Of a stretch of DNA of 61,810 nt, positions 52,840 through 61,062 are shown one piece after another. The stretch is from Sphingopyxis indica (GTDB taxonomy: Bacteria; Pseudomonadota; Alphaproteobacteria; Sphingomonadales; Sphingomonadaceae), in assembly GCF_900188185.1 (NCBI RefSeq), contig NZ_FZPA01000017.1, forward strand, positions 1 through 61,810, in the 5' to 3' direction. Position 1 is the stretch's first letter; each line of letters begins with the position of its first letter. Made by a program: the position numbers and the translations under genes. Under the pieces are notes generated by a model. It worked only from the letters and a program-made list of their open reading frames with translations, did not search any database and was not told where the DNA came from.

Positions 52840-53781
52840 TCAGAACCCCGCAAAACGCGCGCGATGCTTGGCAACGAAGTCCAGCCGGGGGTGATCCCGC
52901 GGATCGACCGGAAGCCTGATCTTCTGTCCTGAAGGCGGGAAGAGCTTCAACAGGTCGGACGGCACCTTGTTGTGCGATACGAGCAGGCACAGGTTGTCGT
53001 CGAATGTGATGAGATGCCGGTCGAACAGCCAATGGGCGGTAGCCGAGAGTGCCACGCCGTTGGGTACAACATCGGGTCCGCCATCGGCGACAGACCAGAT
53101 ATGAGCCGCCTGTGCCTCGGCTTTCCCGCCACCATTGATGATCCGCAATCCCGTGACGGCGCAGGTGCTGTCATAAGCGTCGAGAACCTGGTTGCGGAAA
53201 CTGGCGGCACGGATTTTCTTGTTCGCCAGGATCTGTTCGATCCGGCGTTCGCCAAGATCATCGGCAAGGAGAACGGCGGTTGCATCGTCGATGTACCGCT
53301 CGTCGAGCTCGAGCCTGATCCGGTTGTCCGGGTCTAGTGTCTCGCTCAGCCCCTGAATGACGATGGCGACGAAATCATCGCCATCGAGCGTGCGCACCGA
53401 TTTTCCGCGCAGCGTCCTTCCGGCATCGCCAGGACGGGCCATCTCGCGAAGGAAGCGTTCGGCAAAGCGTCCGTCCTTGTCGCGGTAGGAGACCACATCA
53501 TCGAAAGGTAGATAGTCCCTGACGCGCGCGTAGTAATGGGTTGGATCAGCCTCATCTGGATCGATCCGCTCAACGAAAGCAGTCGCGATGTAGGCCATCC
53601 GGCCGCCCGATACGCGGGTTTCGCGATAAAGGATCCAGTCGTTCTCGAGCTGGCGGGCCTGAGGAAGATATTGCGAGGGGAAATGATACCGCTCGGTAAT
53701 GAGGTCGTCGTAGCGCGAATTGCCACTGATCTCGAAAACACCCTTCACCGGCAACGCTCCGCACTTCTCTCGAACAGGCAT
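52840..53781 (-). CDS. HNH endonuclease with N-terminal possible PUA-like domain
   Basis: A 313-residue protein. The C-terminal HNH part has FRNQVLDAYDSTCAVTGL, then AQAAHIWSVADGGPDVVPNGVALSATAHWLFDRHLI, giving the His-Asn-His order. The first 100 residues (YHFPSQYLPQARQLENDWILYRE, then AYIATAFVERI) have the alternating strand pattern of PUA-superfamily (EVE/ASCH) modules that read modified bases; this is tentative. It converges on the S24 gene (11 bases between stops) and precedes, on the same strand, nothing of the restriction operon. It may be a modification-dependent nuclease or an independent defence gene. Confidence 0.75.
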   Translation of the reverse strand: MPVREKCGALPVKGVFEISGNSRYDDLITERYHFPSQYLPQARQLENDWILYRETRVSGGRMAYIATAFVERIDPDEADPTHYYARVRDYLPFDDVVSYRDKDGRFAERFLREMARPGDAGRTLRGKSVRTLDGDDFVAIVIQGLSETLDPDNRIRLELDERYIDDATAVLLADDLGERRIEQILANKKIRAASFRNQVLDAYDSTCAVTGLRIINGGGKAEAQAAHIWSVADGGPDVVPNGVALSATAHWLFDRHLITFDDNLCLLVSHNKVPSDLLKLFPPSGQKIRLPVDPRDHPRLDFVAKHRARFAGF

Positions 53782-53820
53782 CGTGCCTGGTAACGCTGAA
53801 ATCGTCCAGGCTGTCGGTGA

Positions 53821-56736
53821 TCAAATGCCGATTTCGAAAGGCTTTACCCTTTCCTTGGTGAGTTCCGGCTTGTCACTTGTGGGCGAACCGCTGCCAACAT
53901 CCTTGTCTTGCGAAAGCCCCTTGGCAGCTGCCGCTTTGAGCCTTTGTGTTACTTCAAGTGCCGACGCTTTCTCGCCGCTGTTGGACTTGATGGCCCGGCC
54001 GAGTTTCTCGGCATTGTCTGCAATCAGCGTAAGGCCGTCGCGAAGCCGGGTGACCGTGACCAGGAAGGTCTGCCGATTGGCGAGATTGCGTTCGCGGCTG
54101 TCCATCACTGCAATCCCGCGATCCGAGGTAAGTCCCTGCGCCATATGCGCATTGAGGGCGTAGGCGAGGTCCAAGCGTTTGAGCATGGGGTCGCCGCGGC
54201 TCAGGCGAAGCTCCTTGCCCGCTGATGTCTTCACCAAGACGCCCTTTGTGTCGATGGCCACGATCCTGGCCTGGTCGGCATTGAATAGCCCGCGCTTGTG
54301 GTCGTTGTCGGTCCAACGGATCTTGTCACCCTCGATGATGGAAAGCGATTTGCGTTCGAAGAGCGACAGCCGGCTCTCGACTGCGCCCGGCCGCAAGCGC
54401 GCGGGATTGAACTTGCGAACCCGCCCCTTCCTGTCCTCAAGCACGAGCTGCTTGCGCGCATGGTCGATGGTTTTGACGGTGTAGTCGCCCTTGGAGAGTT
54501 TCTGGGTGCTGTCGCGCGAGCGAAAGTTGAGGACCATGCCCGGTTGGTATGTGCGAAGGTATCGCAATTCCTCGTGTGTCACATTCATCCGCGAATGAAC
54601 GGTCAGACGGCCCGATCGTGGGCCAAGCTCGCCATTGGCCTTGAGTCCGCGCTGGACAGCCTCGTTAACCGCAGACCGTAAGGCCCGTCCCGACGCGTAG
54701 ATCGAGGTCCGATCCCGCTCCGCCGGGCTGAGCGAAAGCCACTTTTCGGCAGCAACAATCGCACTGTCCCCGCGAGCCTCGATGGTTGAAGGAGCAAGAG
54801 CCTGGAGCGCATCGTCGATACGTCCCTCCTGCGCGGCGGCCTGGGCTCGCCGCAGGACGGGATCGCGGCCGCGCAAATTCACATCCATGTTGGCGCGCTC
54901 GATCCCGGCCTGTTGGACGAGGTCGAAGGGCTTACCGGCATCGACGGCGCCTAGCTGTCGCTTGTCACCGACGAGAACCAGACGATGGACTTCGGCAAGG
55001 TTCGCCAGCCTTACCAGCTTGGCCTTGTCCTCGTTCGACACCATCGAGGCCTCGTCGAGCACCAGGACATGGTCTCCGAGCGCGCTCCGAGCCTCACTCA
55101 GCAAGGTGGCATTTCCCGGCTCGTGCAGAAGCCTGCCCCATTGCGCGAGAAAGCGGGCAATGGTCATCGAACGGATGCCGGTGTCGCGTTCGAGCATCTG
55201 GACGAGCGTGTTCTGCACGGCGAGCCCCAGCACCTGCTTGCCTTCCTCGCGGAGCAGCTGGGCGACCGGCTTCATCACGCTGCTTTTGCCCGCCCCGGCT
55301 ATGCCCTGGATCGCTACGATCCGGTCACGCGATGAGAGCACAAGGCCCGCCGCATCCTCCTGCCCTTCGTTGAGCGAAATTCCGTGGTTGATCGCGGCAA
55401 CTGCCTGAACCCGTTCTGCTGCGTCTTTCCGATCCAGGATGGGCGACACTGCACCTCGTCCCTGGTCGACGTTCGCGAGAATGGTGCTTTCAAGTTCAAG
55501 CGCCTCGCGGCTCGCCAACCGGCCTTTGTGTTCGCCTTTGCCGGGCTCAAGTGCGCCGCTTCTGACCAATGCGTTCACACGGGTTTCGACGTGGCCCACC
55601 GTCGTCGGTAGCCCAAAATCGAGCGCCGCCTTCAGCAATCCCTCACGGGGAAAGGCTGCCTCGCGCTGCGAGAGATGACGCACCGCAGAGGCCACGGCCT
55701 GTGCAGCCGCAATGGTCGGCGCATCCTGCTTGAGGACATGGGCAGGGATCAGTGGATCAGCCGGATCGCCCTTGATCCGCTGCGCAAACTCCCTCAGCTT
55801 CGCAATCCCGCGCTGAAGGAGGTTTTGCTCTTTCGAGCCTCCGGCGACCTTCGCCGCGGCACGCATCTGGGATGCGTCAATCAGACCACCGAGATCGAGA
55901 CCGACCTCTTCGGCTCGCTGGCGCCAGGACGCAAGAAGGCCCTCGCGATCGCGCACTGGCTCTTTGCCTTTGCGTGTTTCCAGCGTTGCGACAATCCCTG
56001 CCTCCAGTCCGCTCCCGCGCCTGGCTGCGAGGACTTCTTCGCGCCGCGTCGAAAAGGCCATCACCTGCTCGCGGGCAATGCCCGCTGCTTCGAAGTTGCC
56101 ATGCTTTCCAACCGGCCCGGCCTCGAAGCCCATTTTCTCGACCGCCAGACGAAAGCGCGCCATGGTCATCGAGTTGAGCAGGGTGTTAAACGACCAAAGT
56201 TTGTCGTTGCGAAGCGCGCGCCACTTCCCGTCGCTGCCTTGCGTGACGTTCGCCACGACCGCGTGAAAATGCAGATTTGGTTCCTGGTTGCGGTTGGTGT
56301 CGTGCTGGAAAAGACCGATCGTCAGGTTATCTGTCGCGACCTTCCCGTATCCAGCCTGACTACCCATCCGGGTCTGCGCCGCGTTCTTTTCTGCCCAGCG
56401 CAAGGTCTCGATGACGGCCTCGCGATAGGCATCGATGATCCGCTGGTCTCCGCCCACCAGCGCGAGCAGCGACCAGCTTTTCGGGAGTGAAAATGTGAGG
56501 TCGGTTCCCGGCCTGTGGGCCTGGCCCGCGTTGCCGACCTGGATACCGCCGGGAAGCTCTCCCCGCAGCAAGGCATCGAATTGCTCGGCGCTGACGCGGC
56601 CCTCAAGGCCAAGTCGTTCCGCTCCCTTCCCGACCCAGGTTCCGGAACGATCGGCATCGGCGCCGGTGTAGTAATTGTCTGCCGCGAAATAGCTCGCAGC
56701 AGCCGAAGGGGAGCGCACATTGGCGACGGAAAGCAT
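53821..56736 (-). CDS. traI: MobF-family relaxase-helicase (TraI/TraA)
   Basis: Nicks oriT and unwinds the transferred strand. From ATG 56736 (MLSVANVRSPSAAASYF) it is 971 residues; the frame is open 53 codons farther but lacks relaxase features. Relaxase domain: catalytic tyrosines in AADNYYTGAD and the metal histidines in NLHFHAVVANVT. Helicase domain: IQGIAGAGKSSVMK (Walker A) and HVLVLDEASMVSNED (Walker B). The C-terminal UvrD-like part has AYALNAHMAQGLTSDRG. Shorter than F TraI (1756), as usual for alphaproteobacterial MobF relaxases. Confidence 0.93.
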   Translation of the reverse strand: MLSVANVRSPSAAASYFAADNYYTGADADRSGTWVGKGAERLGLEGRVSAEQFDALLRGELPGGIQVGNAGQAHRPGTDLTFSLPKSWSLLALVGGDQRIIDAYREAVIETLRWAEKNAAQTRMGSQAGYGKVATDNLTIGLFQHDTNRNQEPNLHFHAVVANVTQGSDGKWRALRNDKLWSFNTLLNSMTMARFRLAVEKMGFEAGPVGKHGNFEAAGIAREQVMAFSTRREEVLAARRGSGLEAGIVATLETRKGKEPVRDREGLLASWRQRAEEVGLDLGGLIDASQMRAAAKVAGGSKEQNLLQRGIAKLREFAQRIKGDPADPLIPAHVLKQDAPTIAAAQAVASAVRHLSQREAAFPREGLLKAALDFGLPTTVGHVETRVNALVRSGALEPGKGEHKGRLASREALELESTILANVDQGRGAVSPILDRKDAAERVQAVAAINHGISLNEGQEDAAGLVLSSRDRIVAIQGIAGAGKSSVMKPVAQLLREEGKQVLGLAVQNTLVQMLERDTGIRSMTIARFLAQWGRLLHEPGNATLLSEARSALGDHVLVLDEASMVSNEDKAKLVRLANLAEVHRLVLVGDKRQLGAVDAGKPFDLVQQAGIERANMDVNLRGRDPVLRRAQAAAQEGRIDDALQALAPSTIEARGDSAIVAAEKWLSLSPAERDRTSIYASGRALRSAVNEAVQRGLKANGELGPRSGRLTVHSRMNVTHEELRYLRTYQPGMVLNFRSRDSTQKLSKGDYTVKTIDHARKQLVLEDRKGRVRKFNPARLRPGAVESRLSLFERKSLSIIEGDKIRWTDNDHKRGLFNADQARIVAIDTKGVLVKTSAGKELRLSRGDPMLKRLDLAYALNAHMAQGLTSDRGIAVMDSRERNLANRQTFLVTVTRLRDGLTLIADNAEKLGRAIKSNSGEKASALEVTQRLKAAAAKGLSQDKDVGSGSPTSDKPELTKERVKPFEIGI

Positions 56737-56794
56737 CCGGTTGGTCCTCGTCACGGCTCCCCTCGCGGCCGGGTAATCCCTCCCTATTTGCCTT

Positions 56795-59107
56795 TCACAT
56801 GTCGGGCTCGAACTCGCCGAAATCCTTTTCCGGAGGATCTGCGACCGCACCTTCACGCAGGTCTTTCTCGACCGGCGTGAGAGATTGGTGCCCACTGGTC
56901 ACCGCGCGAGCTTGGGGCGTCGAACCGCCCTTTCCAGCTGCGTCATCGCCGGCGGTTCCTGGTTCGAACGGATGCTGTTCCGCGCCCATTGCTGGTGCAT
57001 CCTCACCGGTTTGCACGGCAGCCAGAGGTAGCGTTGGACCTGCATCCAGATGCGTATCGGACCGGGTTTCGGCACGGAGATCACAAGCAGCGCGTCCTGC
57101 ATTCAGCTTTTCAAGCGGCACAGGCTCCTGCCGATCCTGCGGTTCATCGGCGACACGGCGCTGCCCCTCCAAGTCAAGTTTGAGCTGCCTTAAATCGACA
57201 GGCTTACCAGCACCGTCATCGTTCGAGGCGGGATGCTCGTCATTCGGTTTCGAACCCGGTTTTGCTTGGAGCGTCGTTGCCGCAGGACCCTGGCCAGGCT
57301 TTACGAGCGGTTTCTCGCGGGCGATGAATCCCTCGGCAATACGGCCACGCGTGCGCGGAATGAGCGAAACCGGCGCAGCGGGGAATCCATCAGGAAATTT
57401 GATGTAGGCCGACAACCTCGCAAGGTTCATAAACTGGTCGGGCAGGAGCAATGGCTCGATCTGCCGCCTCGGCGTCAGGCTGACTGCGTCGCGCGCATTG
57501 TTGTACCCGTAGCTGTAGCCTTCTTCCATGTCGCGCACCTGCCGGTGGCCGATGAAATCGGAGCACCAGGTCGCTGTCTCTCGATCGGCCGTCGCTAGGA
57601 TGAGCTTCGTTCGCGCAAGCGAGGAAAGTGTCATGGCCATGTTCTCGCCGTAGACTTCCTTGAGCTTGGCAAACGCATGCACCCCGGTGACGATCGCACC
57701 GCCGAAGTTGCGCGCCGTTTGCAGCCCCTTTTCAAGCGCCGGTAGTCGGTGAAGGGCACCGAGCTCGTCGATCAGGAACCACATCCGCAGGTCCTGTGTG
57801 CGCTCGAGCGTCATCAGCGTATTCATCGCCGTGTCGAGCCACAGCGTCAGCAACTGCGAGGAGATGCTCATGTCGACATAGCGGGCAGAAAGGAACAGGA
57901 TCGAGCCCGCCTGGCAGTCGCCTTTGACCCAGTCGCGGACCGAAAAGCGCGGTCCGGATGAGGGCAAGAGCTTGAGCACTTTCGCATTTGCATTGAACAC
58001 CGCGCGGATCGATTCCGCCATGCGGGCCGCTTCCGGGGCGGTCAGCGGATCGGCCATTGTACCGCGCATCAGCTTATGCACTTCGGACAGGTCAGCGGTC
58101 ATTAGTCGCCGAGCCAAAGCCTCGTTGGTTGCCATGCCGGCACGGGCAAGATGGAGACACATCTCGACGAACAGCATGCGTGCCGCGAGCACCCAGAACT
58201 GTTCTGAACCACCCCCGTCATGGGGCACGAGCGCCTCGGCAGCGGCATGAAACTCGGCTTCCGTCGTGCAGTCGTTGAACACGCTCCATAGCGGACACCG
58301 AACATCGACAGGATTGAGAATGATGTCGCGCGCGGGATCGTAGAAGGCCTCTATGAAAGCCCCTGTGAGGTCGAAAATGACCGCGCGCTGGCCGCGTTCA
58401 CGCGCTTCGGCAACAAGTTCTGTGAGCGCCACCGTTTTACCGGTTCCGGTCGTGCCAATGAGCATGGCGTGGCTCTGTTCGAGCCGCCACGGCCAGCTCA
58501 CGCCGGCGAGATGTGCGGGTTGGTAATGGCCCGCTTCGGCAAGCGCCGACGAGCTCGCAAGCCGCCACTTCCAGCCGAACTTGCGTCCCAATTCCTCGGC
58601 CCGGAATGCCTTGTTGTGACGCTCGATTTCTTCTTCGAGTTCGTCGAGCGAAACCAGCATCGCGCCGCGCTCGTGCTTGCGCTCCTTTGATCGACCGCCA
58701 AAGCGCTCGGCGAACCACCAGAAGAACACGAAGGCCGGGATCAGCAGTACCGCTGAGACCAGCAATCCCTGCTTCACTGCCGAACGAAATGCCTCGACCG
58801 CCTCGCGCATCGGCGGGAACTCGCGAACGATGCCAAACGGGAGGCCGACCCTTTCGCCGTCAAGCAATTCAAGGTTGACCAGTTTGGCCGGATCGAACTC
58901 CATGAAGGCATAGAGACTGGCGTAGATATGCATCCAGACCAGGTAGATCTGGTGATCACTCAGAGCCGACCGCACTTCCCAATAGCAGGTGCCGACCGCT
59001 ACCAGGCCGGTGACAATCAAGGGGCCCTTCAGGCCAGCTGCAAACATGAAACCAAAGTGGCCGAGCAACTGGCTCCCGCGGGTGAAGTTCAGGAGATTAT
59101 GCTTCAT
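56795..59107 (-). CDS. traD: TraD, type IV coupling protein
   Basis: A 770-residue VirD4/TraD ATPase that hands the relaxosome to the channel. Start at ATG 59107 (MKHNLLNFTRG). N-terminal membrane helices (LKGPLIVTGLVAVGTCYW and VSAVLLIPAFVFFWWF), Walker A MLIGTTGTGKTVALTEL near residue 200, Walker B MWFLIDELGALHRLPALEKGL near 435. The C-terminal 150 residues are proline- and charge-rich, variable and probably contact the relaxosome. Its start overlaps the accessory gene by 11 bases, and it precedes traI by 58 bases. Confidence 0.93.
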   Translation of the reverse strand: MKHNLLNFTRGSQLLGHFGFMFAAGLKGPLIVTGLVAVGTCYWEVRSALSDHQIYLVWMHIYASLYAFMEFDPAKLVNLELLDGERVGLPFGIVREFPPMREAVEAFRSAVKQGLLVSAVLLIPAFVFFWWFAERFGGRSKERKHERGAMLVSLDELEEEIERHNKAFRAEELGRKFGWKWRLASSSALAEAGHYQPAHLAGVSWPWRLEQSHAMLIGTTGTGKTVALTELVAEARERGQRAVIFDLTGAFIEAFYDPARDIILNPVDVRCPLWSVFNDCTTEAEFHAAAEALVPHDGGGSEQFWVLAARMLFVEMCLHLARAGMATNEALARRLMTADLSEVHKLMRGTMADPLTAPEAARMAESIRAVFNANAKVLKLLPSSGPRFSVRDWVKGDCQAGSILFLSARYVDMSISSQLLTLWLDTAMNTLMTLERTQDLRMWFLIDELGALHRLPALEKGLQTARNFGGAIVTGVHAFAKLKEVYGENMAMTLSSLARTKLILATADRETATWCSDFIGHRQVRDMEEGYSYGYNNARDAVSLTPRRQIEPLLLPDQFMNLARLSAYIKFPDGFPAAPVSLIPRTRGRIAEGFIAREKPLVKPGQGPAATTLQAKPGSKPNDEHPASNDDGAGKPVDLRQLKLDLEGQRRVADEPQDRQEPVPLEKLNAGRAACDLRAETRSDTHLDAGPTLPLAAVQTGEDAPAMGAEQHPFEPGTAGDDAAGKGGSTPQARAVTSGHQSLTPVEKDLREGAVADPPEKDFGEFEPDM

Positions 59108-59429
59108 GGGATTGGCCTCCCATGTTTGCGTTGACGGGGAGGCCAAGACGCTCGAGGCGTCGCCGGTACGCCTCGTGAGTACGGTCGCGCAAACTCGCGT
59201 CAGAATGGCTGGCCAGAAGCGCATCGAGCGCCACCGATATGAAGATTGCCTGGCGCGCGGGATCGAGCCCCGCGGGCCGGTCCTTCGCCTCGTTATCGCG
59301 CTGCCACGCTGCGACAATGAGGTCACGGATAAAGACGCTGACACTGACGCCATGGTCCGCGGCGCACTGGCGAACCCAGTTACCAACGGAGAGAGATACG
59401 AATGTCTGAAGCCGATCTTGTCGGGTCAT
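59097..59429 (-). CDS. Probable relaxosome accessory DNA-binding protein
   Basis: A 110-residue protein from ATG 59429 (MTRQDRLQTFVSLSVGNWVR). The start, a strand followed by two helices (VSLSVGNWVRQCAADHGVSVSVFIRDLIVAAW), looks like a ribbon-helix-helix domain. Gene order accessory protein-traD-traI is common at mobilisation loci, where such proteins bind oriT. AAGGA precedes the start inside an inverted repeat, which suggests autoregulation. Confidence 0.65.
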   Translation of the reverse strand: MTRQDRLQTFVSLSVGNWVRQCAADHGVSVSVFIRDLIVAAWQRDNEAKDRPAGLDPARQAIFISVALDALLASHSDASLRDRTHEAYRRRLERLGLPVNANMGGQSHEA

Positions 59430-59433
59430 GAAA

Positions 59434-59462
59434 CAGGTTCCTTGTCGGGCCGACGGAACCTG
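59434..59462. promoter_or_regulatory. Inverted repeat over the ribosome binding site of the accessory gene
   Basis: CAGGTTCC (59434-59441) and GGAACCTG (59455-59462) form a perfect eight-base inverted repeat with a 13-base spacer, directly before the minus-strand start at 59429. ACCTT/AAGGT at 59467-59480 forms a second, short repeat. The larger one could be the operator of the accessory protein or, as RNA, hide the AAGGA ribosome binding site. Confidence 0.55.
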
Positions 59463-59861
59463 GCTCACCTTGCGGAAGGTGCTGATGAGAATAAATCGTG
59501 AACAACTCGCAGTCAATCGAAAGATTCAGACGATATTTCAGCGTAATAGAGAGATGTGAGTTTTCAGCGGATCAGCGCAAAGCCGCTCTACTCGCAGACG
59601 GGTTGATTTCGCCCAAAACCACATTCTTCAGCAATAACAGAGAGGTAAATCCCGAAATCGCGGGGTACGGTGTGCTCCTTTGTTCCCAAATGCGCGAGGT
59701 GGTCCAGGCAATAAGGGGATTGATCAAGGACGACTTTTCCCGATCTCCACGTTGAAGCGCGAGCAACCGGGGCTGGCAGCTGATCGCATGCAGATAGGAG
59801 GCAGTTTGACGCCTCCAGCCAAAGACAGCACCTGCGAAAGAGGCAGCGGCCAAGGGCGCGT

Positions 59862-59992
59862 GGGAAGCAAGGCAAGCGGGGCATGTCGCATGCCCTAGCT
59901 TCCCGCCGCCCGACCCGGTGCCGGTTCGCAAGTGCGTGCGGGGCCCAAGAGCAAATCAGGCCGCACCCTCAGGAGCGCATCGCAAGATGCGC
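59862..59992. other. Hairpin cluster, candidate oriT region
   Basis: GGGAAGC (59862-59868) pairs with GCTTCCC (59898-59904) and encloses the perfect hairpin GGGCATG-TCG-CATGCCC (59879-59895). Then comes GCGCATC-GCAA-GATGCGC (59975-59992). The whole 59463-60111 segment otherwise lacks a convincing gene; the 85-codon frame at 59498-59755 is doubtful. Nested inverted repeats in a gene-free stretch next to the relaxosome genes are the usual picture of oriT. The nic site cannot be named. Confidence 0.5.
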
Positions 59993-60111
59993 GGGACAGA
60001 GTGCGTCCACAGCCCCGCTCCATTTATCGGGCGCCGCCGCATTACGGTGGGCGGCCGTCAGAGCAACCGACCCAACCGGTCTTTTTGTGCTTGATTGGAC
60101 TACCCGGCGAA

Positions 60112-60150
60112 CAAGAAAAAAGGGCAGGAACCGTCCCCGGTTCCCGCCCT
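60112..60150 (-). terminator. Rho-independent terminator of the 60161-60382 gene
   Basis: On the minus strand a GC-rich stem (AGGGCGGGAACCG, loop, CGGTTCCTGCCCT; 60121-60150, one mismatch) is followed by TTTTTTCTTG. It lies 11 bases after the minus-strand stop at 60161. This is the clearest intrinsic terminator in the window. Confidence 0.88.
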
Positions 60151-60160
60151 GTCGGAAGTC

Positions 60161-60382
60161 TCAAAACTCGTCGAGCATGCCGCCGTGGACCGTGTGGACC
60201 ACCCGCGCTGCGAGATGTGCTGGCAAGATGTTGTAGTCACCCTCGTCGAGGGCAAAGTACCCGAGTTCGTCATCCTCGATAACGTGCTGATCGAAGAAGC
60301 TGTGCAGCGCTCTCTTCTCGGCTGTTTCCAGAGCCTCGAAATAGCTCCGGGACGGAAGGGCGCAATGCATCGAATAAGCCAT
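60161..60382 (-). CDS. Small acidic hypothetical protein
   Basis: A 73-residue protein from ATG 60382 (MAYSMHCALPSRSYFEAL), preceded by a perfect AGGAGG at 60389-60394. It is acidic (FDQHVIEDDELGYFALDEGDY) and followed by an intrinsic terminator, so it is probably a real monocistronic gene. No family recognised. Small acidic proteins in the leading region of conjugative plasmids include DNA-mimic anti-restriction proteins, but there is no specific evidence. Confidence 0.7.
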   Translation of the reverse strand: MAYSMHCALPSRSYFEALETAEKRALHSFFDQHVIEDDELGYFALDEGDYNILPAHLAARVVHTVHGGMLDEF

Positions 60383-60399
60383 GATATTCCTCCTGATTT

Positions 60400-60416
60400 C
60401 TGTCGTGAGACGACAG
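60400..60416. promoter_or_regulatory. Inverted repeat between two divergent small genes
   Basis: CTGTCGT-GAG-ACGACAG is a perfect seven-base inverted repeat. It lies between the two strong ribosome binding sites of the divergent small genes and overlaps the plus-strand AGGAGG (60415-60420). As RNA it would partly hide that site; as DNA it could be an operator. Confidence 0.5.
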
Positions 60417-60428
60417 GAGGTGCGCGCG

Positions 60429-60560
60429 ATGGTCTTGTGCATCCCGGGTCAGGGATCGCCCGGATGGGCGACCGCGATAGCGGCGGTGGGGGTAACGATT
60501 TTGGTCGCTGCCGGATGCAATCCGGTGGCGGGCAAAATGGTGGGGCCCTGCCGTCCTTGA
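60429..60560 (+). CDS. Putative 43-residue lipoprotein-like peptide
   Basis: A short ORF with an excellent ribosome binding site (AGGAGG 60415-60420, eight bases before the ATG). It reads MVLCIPGQGSPGWATAIAAV, then a hydrophobic GVTILVAAGC, and ends NPVAGKMVGPCRP. VAAGC is an imperfect lipobox (Ala instead of Leu at -3), so a lipidated mature peptide of only 14 residues would result. Lipoproteins of this size occur as lysis or entry-exclusion-like products on plasmids. The coding call rests mainly on the ribosome binding site and the hydrophobic profile. After it, 60561-60728 holds a doubtful 29-codon frame (GTG 60596) and nothing else. Confidence 0.5.
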   Translation: MVLCIPGQGSPGWATAIAAVGVTILVAAGCNPVAGKMVGPCRP

Positions 60561-60728
60561 GGCGGGAGGCGCAAGGCCATCATGCTGGGAGAACCGTGAG
60601 CCAGGACCCACCACCTCCGCCCCAATATCGAACGCCTGCTGGGTGCGAATTGCCTTTCCTACACCCCGATGACGCGGGCATGTGAACAACCGGGGAGCAA
60701 ATCCGAGGGGGACAAAAGGACAAAAAAC

Positions 60729-60995
60729 ATGCCCCGAAACAGGAGCGCGATTGCAGCTTTGCAAAAGCTCGAAGCGGACCGCGAGGCGCTCGACGCCAAA
60801 CAACGCGAACTTGAAGTGCAAGCGGCCAGGGAACTCGGCGAAATCATCCTGGGAAGCGGCCTCGAAAGCTTTTCGAAGAAGGGTCTGAGGAAGGTTGCCG
60901 AAGAGCTCGGGAAACTCGGCGAGGATGCCGCGATCGAGAAACTGACGGCGCGCGGTTCAACCCGTGCTTCGAATGCAGCGCCGGGAACCCAGTAA
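60729..60995 (+). CDS. Small coiled-coil protein of the plasmid leading region
   Basis: An 88-residue basic, helical protein from ATG 60729 (MPRNRSAIAALQKLEADRE). Residues 10-40 form a coiled coil with charged heptads (DREALDAKQRELEVQAA), then GEIILGSGLESFSKKGLRKVAEELGKLG. It looks like a small DNA-binding or relaxosome protein of the MobC/TraC-like sort seen on sphingomonad plasmids, though I cannot name the family. The ribosome binding site is weak. It is followed by a hairpin terminator shared with ssb. Confidence 0.65.
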   Translation: MPRNRSAIAALQKLEADREALDAKQRELEVQAARELGEIILGSGLESFSKKGLRKVAEELGKLGEDAAIEKLTARGSTRASNAAPGTQ

Positions 60996-61003
60996 CCACA
61001 GAA

Positions 61004-61037
61004 GAAGAGGCCCTGCCGCTTGCGGCAGAGCCTCTTC
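61004..61037. terminator. Hairpin terminator between convergent small gene and ssb
   Basis: GAAGAGGC plus CTGCCG (61004-61018, one bulged C) pairs with CGGCAG plus GCCTCTTC (61023-61037) around CTTG. The 15-base stem sits between two convergent genes and can serve both directions, although only short T runs are present. Confidence 0.7.
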
Positions 61038-61062
61038 GTAAGGGGGGCGATCGGGATCGATG

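Noticed and set aside
59498..59755. 85-codon plus-strand ORF
   Set aside because: Starts inside the control region of the accessory gene, has no Shine-Dalgarno sequence and resembles no family.
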